From the NCBI GenBank assembly GCA_035403225.1, contig DAONET010000004.1, positions 53,444 through 117,443 on the forward strand: DNA of 64,000 bases, in the 5' to 3' direction. Of this stretch, positions 26,409 through 35,736 are shown one piece after another. Source of the DNA: DAIRDK01 sp035403225 (GTDB lineage Bacteria; Bacteroidota; Bacteroidia; Bacteroidales; FEN-979). The position numbers were made by a program, and so were the translations under genes. Under the pieces are notes generated by a model. It searched no databases, had not been told where the DNA came from, and was given only the letters and a program-made list of their open reading frames with translations. The first letter of the stretch is position 1. Each line of letters begins with the position of its first letter.

Positions 26409-27740
26409 CTATTTGTTTTTCAGATTGTTGATCTCGTAATCCACCATGTATTCCGCATCGTTCTGAACCATTTGTTCATAGGAGAGCTTCCGGACTTTTG
26501 CTTTTTCTCTGACTAAAGCAGACCATTTAGGGTTGTTCTGAATCATTACCTTAAAGAAGTTGATCCTCTCCGCTCTTTTCTTCTGTAATTCTTTCACAAT
26601 AGGGTTATCCGGATCAAATAGTGCAAAGGTCTTTTCGTCGAAATTCAATAAATTGGGGAGATTGATTTCTGTGGCCATCAGGATAAAAAATTTGTGTTCC
26701 AGTATATCCTGTTTGAGGAACATATAATTGTCTGATTTAATGTTGGCGTACTTATGTTTAGGGTAAAAAACTTCATTCCAGACCCAGAAATCGCTTTCAT
26801 TGAATAGCTCATTGATTTTATCAAATCCATAGATCTGCCAATAATAGCTGTCACCAATGGCCAGAACATTGGGCTTTGTAGCTCCATCATTTTTGATCCC
26901 GAAATCAGCATAAGTAATTTTTCCGGAAGGGAAGGGGAAGATAAGATTGAAAAGAGTGGAAATATCATCGTCGGGGATGAGAAGGGAATCAGACCAATAA
27001 ATGCGATTGGCAATAATATTAGGATATTTCTCTCCGCTTAGTGACTCCATATAGCGCAACAGGGAATCCAAGACATAATACCGGGAACTGAAATTGGTCC
27101 AATGCGTTCCGCCTTTGGGATAAAGAGTAAAAGAAGCTGTATCTTTCAGTTTGCGGAAATAATCATTGAAGTCAATGAAATGAAGCCCCTGTCCCTCTTT
27201 TTTTATCAAATCAACATATGTCTCATAATTTGTATATTTTCCCTTGGTACGAAATTTTTTAGGTAGATTTTCAGGCATAAACCGAGCTTTACTCGGACAA
27301 AATACCAATATGAAATGTACCCCTTTTTCATTGAGAAGTTGCTGGAATTTCACGAGCCTTTTTACTTTGCCGGAAATTTTTTCACGACTGGTAAAATCTT
27401 TTCCAAGCCAGGCGTTAATATACCCGGGTTCAAAAAGATAATTATCTCGGCCGATAATCACGTTATTTGCCGGTGAAATCCCAAAAACGCTGAAGGTTAT
27501 CTGGTTGTTGATCCGGGTCAGGGTGTTGTGAAAGCCGAGATGTTTGTTCAGATGTACTGAAGCACTTTGTTGAAACGTGCCATCAAAAAGGGAGTCGGTT
27601 GTGAAGGAGCAGGTATCGGGGACATTAACCACACCGAGGAGGTCTTTTTCTTTGAAAAATCCCCAAATCCCCTGGGTACCGGTCAGCAGCAACAAGGTAA
27701 TGAGGAGGCAAAGGAGTCCATGCAACAGATAGTTTCTCAT
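26409..27740 (-). CDS. AlgX/AlgJ-like SGNH-fold O-acetyltransferase partner
   Basis: A 443-residue protein with one N-terminal signal anchor (about residues 4-23) and a periplasmic SGNH-hydrolase-like domain. Visible are NNQITFSVFGISPANNVIIG and GRDNYLFEPGYINAW, the Ser motif AIGDSYYW (Ser298), and GGTHWTNFSS (His213). In AlgX/AlgJ the second motif is DxHW; here the Asp position is Gly. In alginate producers these proteins transfer acetyl groups from AlgI to the polymer. The gene is A+T-rich (lines 26641 and 27181 have 20 and 18 G+C per 60) and reads against the cluster. It is divergent from a paralogue 75 bases away. Confidence 0.85.
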   Translation of the reverse strand: MRNYLLHGLLCLLITLLLLTGTQGIWGFFKEKDLLGVVNVPDTCSFTTDSLFDGTFQQSASVHLNKHLGFHNTLTRINNQITFSVFGISPANNVIIGRDNYLFEPGYINAWLGKDFTSREKISGKVKRLVKFQQLLNEKGVHFILVFCPSKARFMPENLPKKFRTKGKYTNYETYVDLIKKEGQGLHFIDFNDYFRKLKDTASFTLYPKGGTHWTNFSSRYYVLDSLLRYMESLSGEKYPNIIANRIYWSDSLLIPDDDISTLFNLIFPFPSGKITYADFGIKNDGATKPNVLAIGDSYYWQIYGFDKINELFNESDFWVWNEVFYPKHKYANIKSDNYMFLKQDILEHKFFILMATEINLPNLLNFDEKTFALFDPDNPIVKELQKKRAERINFFKVMIQNNPKWSALVREKAKVRKLSYEQMVQNDAEYMVDYEINNLKNK

Positions 27741-27759
27741 TTTGAATAATTCGGGAAAA

Positions 27760-27767
27760 CAAAGGTA
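27760..27767 (-). promoter_or_regulatory. -7 box (TACCTTTG) of the minus-strand AlgX-like gene
   Basis: Full TAnnTTTG match, 19 bases before the ATG at 27740, in the 75-base divergent spacer. Confidence 0.5.
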
Positions 27768-27787
27768 AACAAATCAACAAATCTCAT

Positions 27788-27795
27788 TAGATTTG
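27788..27795 (+). promoter_or_regulatory. -7 box (TAGATTTG) of the plus-strand AlgX-like gene and operon
   Basis: Full TAnnTTTG match, 20 bases before the ATG at 27816. It could drive the whole run of genes to 40135. Confidence 0.45.
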
Positions 27796-27815
27796 CTCAT
27801 CAATTTTTACTGGAA

Positions 27816-29419
27816 ATGAACAGTGTGAAGGTTGGGCTGCTGTCATTGATCTGTGTATTGCTGGTTCTCCCGCTCTGGCAAATCCGGTATCAGGTGGTTC
27901 AGGAACCGAAATTATTCGGAATATATGAAAATGCCGGTGTCCCCGAATTAAAGTCTTTTTCGTGGAAGGCTTGGTTCAGGGGAACATTTCAGGATAAAAT
28001 ATCCACACAGGTAAAGGATAATACTGGATTCCGGAATACCCTCATCCGGATCAATAACCAGGCTGATTTTTCCTGTTTCGGTCTGATCCATGCAGAAGGA
28101 TTCGTGGCCGGAAAGAGAGGGTTTTTATTCGAGGAAGATTACATCCACGAATACACCGGGAAATATTTTATCGGTAAAAATACCCTCGACCGGAAAATAC
28201 GCCGTCTCAAATCAGTGCAGGAAGCTCTTGCAAAATGGGGAACCCGGTTGCTTTTCGTAATAGAACCGGGGAAAGCAAGTTTCTGTCCCGAAAACATCGC
28301 CAATTGCTATCATCCCGAACGACGGACGATGACGAACGATGAATACATGAAACAGCGACTGGATGCTTTGCATGTCGATTATATCGATCTGAACCAATGG
28401 TTCATCGGGATGAAAGACACCTGCCGGTACAAGTTGTTCCCCGAATACGGTATGCACTGGAGTCTTTATGGCGTCTCACTCGCCGTTGATTCCATTTCAT
28501 CGTACCTGCGCGGGAAGTACAGTTTGCAGGTGCCGGAATTTCATTCCGACAGCATCGTCATCAGTGATTCACTGCGTAGTTCCGATCATGATATCGCCGA
28601 CATGGTCAACCTTCTTTTCCCCATGCCAAAGGTGAAGGCCGCTTACCCGGTGATCAGGTTCGATCCGAAAAAACCGACATTGCGGGTCATCGGCGTGGCC
28701 GACAGCTATTTTAACAACATCTATTACGATTATGCCCCCAAATTATTTGCCAATACGGAATTCTGGTATTACAACTCTTCCCTGTATTACAAAGATTCAT
28801 ACGGCGATACGAAGGTGGATCATTCCAACCTGACGGAGAAATTCAAAAATACCGATCTCATTCTGCTGATGGTCTCGGAAATCAATAATCATTGCGGCTT
28901 CTGGGATTTTATTGATCAGGCTTATGTGGCATTATATCCATCCTGGCGCGATGACTGGAGTTATAAGTATGAAAACACCATCCGGAATAACCGCTGGTGG
29001 TTCCGGGGGATGGTGAAACAGGCAGCCGAAGAAGGAACTACCCTGGAAAGAGCCATTAAACGGAATGCAGATTATACCATGTGCGTTGATTTTGATAAAC
29101 TGGAAAACAAGACGAAAAATGATTCCATTACACANNNNNNNNNNNNNNNNNNNNNNNNNNNNNNNNNNNNNNNNNNNNNNNNNNNNNNNNNNNNNNNNNN
29201 NNNNNNNNNNNNNNNNNNNNNNNNNNNNNNNNNNTGTGCGTTGATTTTGATAAACTGGAAAACAAGACGAAAAATGATTCCATTACACAGATAGTCTGGG
29301 GTATACGTAATACTCCAAAATGGATGCATAAAGTATGGTCGTTGGCTAAAGAGAGGAAGGAGCCCTTGGAAAGTACCATGAGATCAGAAGCCGAATATGT
29401 ATTATCGACAAGAAATTAA
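27816..29419 (+). CDS. AlgX/AlgJ-like O-acetyltransferase partner, interrupted by an assembly gap
   Basis: A paralogue of the 26409-27740 protein: N-terminal signal anchor, RINNQADFSCFGLIHAEGF, GKRGFLFEEDYIHEYTGKY, Ser297 in VADSYFNNIY (ADS instead of GDS) and His214 in YGMHWSLYG (again no Asp). The reading frame runs into 100 N at 29135. The 55 bases before the gap are repeated exactly after it. If the N run and one copy (155 bases) are removed, the frame continues through IRNTPKWMHKVWSLAKERK to a TAA at 29417-29419, giving 482 residues whose tail matches the paralogue (IQNNPKWSALVREKAKVRK). A stop at 29294, seen when reading across the gap, is an artefact. Confidence 0.85.
29080..29134 (+). 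repeat. First copy of a 55-base exact duplication flanking the gap
   Basis: Identical to 29235-29289. Its position directly against the N run and the restored reading frame after removing one copy show that it is an unmerged contig overlap and not a biological repeat. Confidence 0.93.
29135..29234. other. Assembly gap of exactly 100 N
   Basis: The round length of 100 is the usual placeholder for a gap of unknown size. The flanks overlap by 55 bases, so the true gap is most likely zero. Confidence 0.97.
29235..29289 (+). repeat. Second copy of the 55-base duplication flanking the gap
   Basis: Exact copy of 29080-29134; see the gap entry. Confidence 0.93.
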
Positions 29420-29483
29420 CCGTGTGGAAATATGGATTTTACTATTTTTGATAGTTCCAATCCTCATTCCTAAACAGGGCGCC

Positions 29484-32400
29484 ATGAAAAAATCTTTACT
29501 GTTACCATTTCTCCTCGTACTTAGCTGTGGTTTGTTCACTGGGGTGATTCGGGCTCAGGTAATGCCGGGTCAGCCGGAACCTGTATTTGCTCCTATTACC
29601 CCCGAAGAGATGTTTGTGTTGTCGAATGTGCCATTGGTTACACTCCCTGAAGAATACAAAGGCCCTAACGCTCCCTTGTTACCGGTGAGTGTCGATAACT
29701 CGACCCAGCCTTATTTCAGACCGATCACCTCTCAGGTAGGTCTCGAATGCGGTCAATCGGCCGGTGTGGCTTTCAATTTCACGTACGAAGTCGACAGACT
29801 CCGGAATCTCCCGGCAAATACCACTACCAACCAATATCCGACACATTTTGTCTGGGACTTTTTGAATAGCGGAACAAACATGGGTGTGAGTTTCTTTGAT
29901 TCCTGGGATATCGTCAGGGCCTGTGGAACCATGAATGTGGCCGAATATGGAGGATCGCTCTATTATGGGGGATTTAAACGATGGATTAACGGATACGACC
30001 TATATTACAGCGGAATGCATAACCGCATCAATTCGGTGAAAGCCATCCGGTGCGATAATGAAGAAGGGCTCCTGACGCTGAAATACTGGTTGCAAGATCA
30101 CCTCGAAGGATCTTCCATCGGCGGAGTGGGGAATATCTATGGGAACTATTTCGGCAGCGTATCCACCACTCTTCCGGCAGGAACACCGGAAGCCGGAAAA
30201 TATGTCCAGACTTCCTGGGGACCATCCCCCAGTCATGCCTGGACCATTGTTGGGTACAACGACTCTATCCGGTTTGATTATAACGGCGACGGGCAATACA
30301 CCAACACGATCGATCTCAATGGCGACGGAATCGTGAATATGCACGACTGGGAAATCGGCGGTTTGAAATTTGCCAACGGATATGCCGGAACCGGATGGTG
30401 TAACAGTGGTTTCTGTTACACCATGTATAAATGCCTGGCCGATAATATTACATCGGGCGGGATATGGAATCACACTATCTATATCCTGGATGCCAAAACA
30501 ACGTGTCAGCCTAAGCTGACCATGAAAGTGACGCTGAAACATACCTCTCGGAACCGGTTGAAGGTTACGGTAGGTACCTCTTCGGACCTGACTGCACAGG
30601 CCCCGTCGCAGGTGCTGGAATATCCCATTTTCAATTACCAGGGAGGCGGTTTTTATATGCAGGGCGGGACATCGGAAGCGGATAAAACCATCGAATTCGG
30701 GCTCGACCTCACTTCTCTTCTCAGCCGGTTCAACAGCGGGCAAACAGTAAAATATTTTCTTCAGGTGCAGGAAAACGATCCGGGAAGCTCCGACGAAGGA
30801 GAGATCGTAAATTGTGCACTCATCGATTATACAAGCGGTTCACCCGTCACGTATAACTTCCCGACCAACAACGTCCCGCTGTACAATAATTCCATTACCC
30901 GCATCAGCCTGAATCATGCAACCAACTTCAGCAAACCTTCCATCACGAATACTTCCCTCCCGACCGGGACGGTTTATCAACCTTACATTTGCCAGCTGAC
31001 GGCTTCCGGCGGTACCAGCCCGTATCTCTGGGATGTACAGCTTACCTATCCTGAATCCACCAACTCCGCTACCTTCCCGAATATCACCACCCAACCACTT
31101 ACTCTTACCAACACCAATACAGGTTATGCCATCCTGAATCTTGGTTTTACCTTTCCTTTCTTCAATAAAGCAATTACTAAATTGTATATATATGCTGACG
31201 GGTATATTCTTTTCGACGACCAGCCGTATACCTATCCTTACATCGTAAATAAAAACCTGCTTTTCAAGCAGACTTCGATCATTTCGCCTTTCATGTACGA
31301 TCTCAATCTATATTCTTCCCAGGGAGACGGTATATGGTATGAAGGAAATGCAACCTATGCCATTATCAGGTGGAAAGCTTCTCTGAACGGGATGGGAGGA
31401 GCAAGTGCTATTAACATGGCGGTAAAACTTTATCCAAACGGGACGATCGAGTATTATTACGGGAATATGAATTACCCTGCCGGGACGGCATGGACCGGCG
31501 GCTTGTCGGGCGGAGATAACCGCAACTACCAGTATTCCATGATCAACGGCGCCTCCTCCATCACTGCTAACACGATCGATAAATTTACTTCGTGCAGATA
31601 TCCGGTGGAAATGACGCTGAGTGAAGACGGGTTGTTTTCAGGAACTCCTCAATATGCCTATACGGGACTTCCCATCACTTTCCGGGTGACTGACAACAAC
31701 GGTATTTCCAATACCAAGGTACTCAACTTTACAGCTAACGGAGTTGTCATGAACTATTCCATCGTTTCGGGTACCGATTCCGTGATCGAATATGGTGAAA
31801 CAGCGAAGGTCAGCCTTTCCATTCAGAATATCAGCCAGCAGTCGTTGAACAATGTCAACATGACTGTCACAGAAACAGATCCATACATTACGTTTACGGA
31901 TAGTACGGAGAGTATCGGGACGCTGGGACCCGGCCAAATACTATTTTTTCCCGATGTCTTCACCTTCCAGGTATCTCCGAATATCCCCGACCTGCATACG
32001 TTCACCATTGTTTTTAATCTTACTTCATCCAATCAGAACCTGACTAAAGAAGCCCAATTGACAGGGCATGCTCCGGGATTGACGATTACCCGGGTCGGGA
32101 TTGTCGACGGCGATAACAGCCGGCTGGATCCTGGTGAAACAGCCAACGTACTGATGACCTTCAACAACAACGGTAGTGCTGGAATTCAGGATTTGAATGT
32201 GCAGATCTCTTCAATCAATCCCCTCATTACCGTGATAGCAGGTTCGGGATTCATCGCTTCCCTGGAGCCTGATTCAGCAGTACAGGTTCCCTTTACGATC
32301 AGTGCCTCACCGGAAACTCCGTTTGAAAATCTCTTTTCACTGAAAGCTGATATTTCAGCCCCCAATGATTTTGCGAAAACAGATACCGCCTGGTTCCTCT

Positions 32401-33902
32401 CGGGTGAGATCATTGAGGACTATGAATCGGGGACGTTCGATAAATTTGACTGGTCTTTCGGGTTGGTTCCGTGGTACATCGATGATTACCTGCCCTGGGA
32501 AGGGAATTACTGCGCCCAATCAGGATGGACTTTCGATGGAGCCAATGCCGAACTCAAGATTCCGGTGATCGTCTTGCAAGACGGGGAGATCAGTTTTATG
32601 CGGAAAACATCCTGCGAAGACGATCCTACAGGGGCCAATTACGACCACCTGGCTTTTGCTATCGATGGTTATGAAATGGGCCGGTGGGATGGAGTGACCC
32701 CCTGGACTTATCAATCATACCCTGTCACCAAAGGATACCACCTGTTCAGCTGGATTTATCAGAAGGATGAGTCCTTGTCGGGAAACATGGATTGTGTGTG
32801 GATCGATTTTGTTAAGTTACCGCCGTTTGCCAGCGGTTTACCGGCCGTCACTGCTGCCCCGTCGTCGCTGGAAAAGACCCTGGACCAGGGACAGACAGCC
32901 ACCGATCAGATACTGGTTACCAATACCGGCGGAGGGATTCTGGAATATACGGTCATGGTTAATGATACCTCCGTCAATAAAAACGAAGTGACCGATAACC
33001 TGTCGGGCTCGGCCATTACTTGTAATACGAACTCCTATGTTCCCGGACAAGCTTTTAGCTGGAATTTTACGGTCACCAACAGTGGAACCGATAACGAAAA
33101 CATCGAAGAGATCCGGATGGATTTCCCGCAAGGCACCTCAGTGACGGGGGCAACAAATTTCTCAGGGGGATCCCTGGGTGAGCTGATCTGTGACGGAACA
33201 AACGGAAACGGCGCCTCCATCACCTGGCATGGTGAGACGACCAACGGGCTGGGAGTGATCAAACCGGGAGAATCGGCTACTACCAATGTCACAGGAACCA
33301 TCGACGAATCGCAGACGTACGATGTATTCATCGTTTATTCCATCCGGGGCGACAGCACCGGAGCATCACCGCACCAGGCTGCCAAAGAGATCCGGATCGC
33401 CAGTGACGGTCTTGCCAACAACTGGCTCAGTTTTCAATCCAATACCGGGGACCTTTTCGCCGGGAAAACAGATACGGTGACGGTCACTTTTAACGCACAG
33501 GGAATGGAACCCGGGGAATACAAAGCTGATATACTGGTCAGGGATATGTATAACCATATCGCCGGTATCCCGGTTACCCTCATGGTGAATAAGGTAATCG
33601 GACTCCCCGATCCGCAGAGTTCATCGTCAATCTTACTACTGGGAAATTATCCCAACCCGTTCAGCGACGCTACCACGATTCAATACCGGCTGAAAGAGCC
33701 GGCATCGATCAGGCTCGAAGTGCAGGATATGCAGGGCAGGCTTGTTGCCTCGCTTGTTGACAACCGGCAAGCGGCCGGCGTGTACCGGATCACCTGGGAC
33801 GGCACCTCTTCCAACGGGATTAAACTCCCGGGAGGGGTTTACCAGTGCCGGCTTACCGCAGGCGCCTGCAGTGACTCCAAAAAACTAATTATTATCCGAT
33901 AG
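29484..33902 (+). CDS. Large T9SS-sorted protein with N-terminal papain-fold (C1-like) domain
   Basis: A 1472-residue exported protein. I chose the ATG at 29484 because it opens a clean signal peptide (KKSLLLPFLLVLSCG, cleavage after IRAQ); the longer frame from 29397 overlaps the preceding gene. Residues about 70-330 resemble a papain-like fold: Gln84 and Cys89 in SQVGLECGQSAG, His251 in PSHAWTIVGYN, Asn298 in ANGYAGTGW. Then come an Ig/cadherin-like domain (SLPTGTVYQPYICQLTASGG), CARDB-like domains (LDPGETANVLMTFNNNG), a jelly-roll region (EDYESGTFDKFDW), a domain with SLEKTLDQGQTATDQILVTN, and a type A T9SS sorting domain (NYPNPFSDATTIQYRL to KKLIIIR). It is probably cell-surface attached. 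Peptidase activity is likely but unproven. Confidence 0.85.
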   Translation: MKKSLLLPFLLVLSCGLFTGVIRAQVMPGQPEPVFAPITPEEMFVLSNVPLVTLPEEYKGPNAPLLPVSVDNSTQPYFRPITSQVGLECGQSAGVAFNFTYEVDRLRNLPANTTTNQYPTHFVWDFLNSGTNMGVSFFDSWDIVRACGTMNVAEYGGSLYYGGFKRWINGYDLYYSGMHNRINSVKAIRCDNEEGLLTLKYWLQDHLEGSSIGGVGNIYGNYFGSVSTTLPAGTPEAGKYVQTSWGPSPSHAWTIVGYNDSIRFDYNGDGQYTNTIDLNGDGIVNMHDWEIGGLKFANGYAGTGWCNSGFCYTMYKCLADNITSGGIWNHTIYILDAKTTCQPKLTMKVTLKHTSRNRLKVTVGTSSDLTAQAPSQVLEYPIFNYQGGGFYMQGGTSEADKTIEFGLDLTSLLSRFNSGQTVKYFLQVQENDPGSSDEGEIVNCALIDYTSGSPVTYNFPTNNVPLYNNSITRISLNHATNFSKPSITNTSLPTGTVYQPYICQLTASGGTSPYLWDVQLTYPESTNSATFPNITTQPLTLTNTNTGYAILNLGFTFPFFNKAITKLYIYADGYILFDDQPYTYPYIVNKNLLFKQTSIISPFMYDLNLYSSQGDGIWYEGNATYAIIRWKASLNGMGGASAINMAVKLYPNGTIEYYYGNMNYPAGTAWTGGLSGGDNRNYQYSMINGASSITANTIDKFTSCRYPVEMTLSEDGLFSGTPQYAYTGLPITFRVTDNNGISNTKVLNFTANGVVMNYSIVSGTDSVIEYGETAKVSLSIQNISQQSLNNVNMTVTETDPYITFTDSTESIGTLGPGQILFFPDVFTFQVSPNIPDLHTFTIVFNLTSSNQNLTKEAQLTGHAPGLTITRVGIVDGDNSRLDPGETANVLMTFNNNGSAGIQDLNVQISSINPLITVIAGSGFIASLEPDSAVQVPFTISASPETPFENLFSLKADISAPNDFAKTDTAWFLSGEIIEDYESGTFDKFDWSFGLVPWYIDDYLPWEGNYCAQSGWTFDGANAELKIPVIVLQDGEISFMRKTSCEDDPTGANYDHLAFAIDGYEMGRWDGVTPWTYQSYPVTKGYHLFSWIYQKDESLSGNMDCVWIDFVKLPPFASGLPAVTAAPSSLEKTLDQGQTATDQILVTNTGGGILEYTVMVNDTSVNKNEVTDNLSGSAITCNTNSYVPGQAFSWNFTVTNSGTDNENIEEIRMDFPQGTSVTGATNFSGGSLGELICDGTNGNGASITWHGETTNGLGVIKPGESATTNVTGTIDESQTYDVFIVYSIRGDSTGASPHQAAKEIRIASDGLANNWLSFQSNTGDLFAGKTDTVTVTFNAQGMEPGEYKADILVRDMYNHIAGIPVTLMVNKVIGLPDPQSSSSILLLGNYPNPFSDATTIQYRLKEPASIRLEVQDMQGRLVASLVDNRQAAGVYRITWDGTSSNGIKLPGGVYQCRLTAGACSDSKKLIIIR

Positions 33903-33909
33903 AATACTC

Positions 33910-35736
33910 ATGCAGAAAAAAAAGAAATGGCTGATCTATGGCAGTGCAGGTATTGTACTGGCCGCCCTGGCAATCTTCCTGGGATTACGGTATCTTCCGA
34001 TTCACAAATTCTTTAAACGTCCCTCTTCCGAAGATCAGGCTTTTATTACCCAACAGCAGGGTCCGGGCAGCGGACCGTTCAGTTACAGTTTCGATTTCGA
34101 AGTTGACCCCAAAGCAGCTCTCCCTGACGATATTTATCAGGGAATTGCCCACTCGGGGAACTATTCGACCAAGACCTTCGGGAAAAATACCTTTTCCGTG
34201 AGCTTTGAGAAAACCGTCCGTGATCTCAACATCAGGGATATAAAAGCCGTGGCTCTGAGCGCCTGGGTTTATGTCTTCTCTTCCTCTGAAGAGCCGGTTG
34301 GCTCTCTCGTGATGACCGTCACGAATACGGTCGGGGTTAACACTCTCTGGAAAGGGATCGGCTTGCACGGTCCGTATGTGCCTCGCGATAAATGGTTCAA
34401 GATCAGCGGTTCTTTCGACCTCTCGGATGTTAAGATCCGTCCCGATGATAAGATCCAGGTCTATTTCTGGAACAACAGCGACACGAAAATTTTATCCGAT
34501 GATTTTTATGTGGTATTCGGAACGCAGGCTCCCCGCCGGGGCGATTCCACCCTGCTTGACTTAACGCGTGCACCATACAAGGCCAAACTGAATATGCCGC
34601 CTTTCCCCGTTTCATTACTGCACCTGGAAACGACAGCTACAGGGAACGAAAACACCCTGGATATTACTCCTAACGATCAGGTGGTGGCCGGCAAGTTCCT
34701 GGCAGGCTCCCTGGAATCAGCCTTCGTGGTAAAGCCTGATGGGAAACCCGTTCTTTATCACTATTGCGGCGAAGAGGGTTTTGGCACCATTCATGTCAAC
34801 TGTGCGGCCTCCCTGCAAAAAGCCATTGCCGGAGCCCGCGTTTTCACCGGCTCTTTCACCACTGCCGGGAAAAGCGAGATCATGTTTGTCAACGGGAACG
34901 GCGTCATCCTGGCTGCCTTGGAAAATACAGGGAATCCATGCACGAAAAACGCACAGGCGACCCTGAAAGAAATCTGGAAATCCAATGGACCTGTCATCAA
35001 CGGAAACCACATCCTACGGAAAGAATCACTGGTTCCATGTGACCTGAACGGCGACCGCGTTACGGAACTCCTTCTGGTCGGAGATGGCGGTGCCTGGCAG
35101 ATTTTCCGGTTCTCAAAGAATGAGTGGACACCGATGGCATCAGGAACCGAAAACCGGATCGGGGAATGGGATCCCAAATACAGCGATTTCACCATCACCG
35201 CCGGGAAATTCATTAAAGGGAACAGTGCTGACCTCCTGCTAACCGTCTTCTCCGAAAAAGGGAAAAACAGGTATTCATACGCCCTGGTACGCTACAATTC
35301 CGCCGGGAAGAAATTCATCAAAGCACTTCCGGGACGCGAAAGCAACATTGGCGCTATCGTGGGACACGATACCCTCAAACCATCTGATCAGTTCTTGTTC
35401 GGAAGATTCAAACCCGGATTGGAAGGGACCTTCCTGAGATATAACCGCGACTGGAGATATGATCTCAAAGAACTCCAGTTCAACGACTCAACCTTTGTGA
35501 TCCGGGGTGATGTTGATTTTACCGGTTATCCGAAAGATCAAAACCCCAAATACTATGAGGCGTTGAAACTGGTCTCCGGTTATTTCACTGATCCGGCCGT
35601 CGCTTCCGTACTTGTCATTGCCAGGAATTGCAAAGACCGTAACTATCACGGAGGAGCATGCAAGGAATGGGAAGAACTCCCCTTCCTGCCCAATACCCTC
35701 CGCTTCTATTCATTTAAACAGAAAACTCAACCGTGA
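33910..35736 (+). CDS. Membrane-anchored protein: beta-sandwich module plus VCBS/FG-GAP-like beta-propeller
   Basis: A 608-residue protein of no named family. A basic N-terminus and one transmembrane helix (about 8-26) anchor it. Residues about 57-205 are the module shared with the GT-C enzymes (FDFEVDP, HSGNYSTKTF, KWFKISGSFDL, VYFWN, LSDDFYVVFG). Residues about 240-600 contain at least six blade-like repeats of the form G-x-F-x(5-8) plus a hydrophobic strand: VVAGKFLAGSLESAFVV, VFTGSFTTAGKSEIMFV, PCDLNGDRVTELLLVG, ITAGKFIKGNSADLLLT, FLFGRFKPGLEGTFL and LVSGYFTDPAVASVLVI. It is likely periplasmic and non-catalytic, perhaps a scaffold or glycan-binding protein. It lies 7 bases after the T9SS gene and overlaps the next gene by four bases. 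Confidence 0.7.
   Translation: MQKKKKWLIYGSAGIVLAALAIFLGLRYLPIHKFFKRPSSEDQAFITQQQGPGSGPFSYSFDFEVDPKAALPDDIYQGIAHSGNYSTKTFGKNTFSVSFEKTVRDLNIRDIKAVALSAWVYVFSSSEEPVGSLVMTVTNTVGVNTLWKGIGLHGPYVPRDKWFKISGSFDLSDVKIRPDDKIQVYFWNNSDTKILSDDFYVVFGTQAPRRGDSTLLDLTRAPYKAKLNMPPFPVSLLHLETTATGNENTLDITPNDQVVAGKFLAGSLESAFVVKPDGKPVLYHYCGEEGFGTIHVNCAASLQKAIAGARVFTGSFTTAGKSEIMFVNGNGVILAALENTGNPCTKNAQATLKEIWKSNGPVINGNHILRKESLVPCDLNGDRVTELLLVGDGGAWQIFRFSKNEWTPMASGTENRIGEWDPKYSDFTITAGKFIKGNSADLLLTVFSEKGKNRYSYALVRYNSAGKKFIKALPGRESNIGAIVGHDTLKPSDQFLFGRFKPGLEGTFLRYNRDWRYDLKELQFNDSTFVIRGDVDFTGYPKDQNPKYYEALKLVSGYFTDPAVASVLVIARNCKDRNYHGGACKEWEELPFLPNTLRFYSFKQKTQP

Noticed and set aside
29080..29289. A direct repeat inside a coding region
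   Set aside because: Flanks an N run exactly, and removal of one copy restores the frame, so it is an assembly artefact and not a biological repeat.
29397..29483. Upstream extension of the T9SS protein to an ATG at 29397
   Set aside because: It would overlap the restored end of the AlgX-like gene and put a second hydrophobic stretch before a clean signal peptide that starts at 29484.
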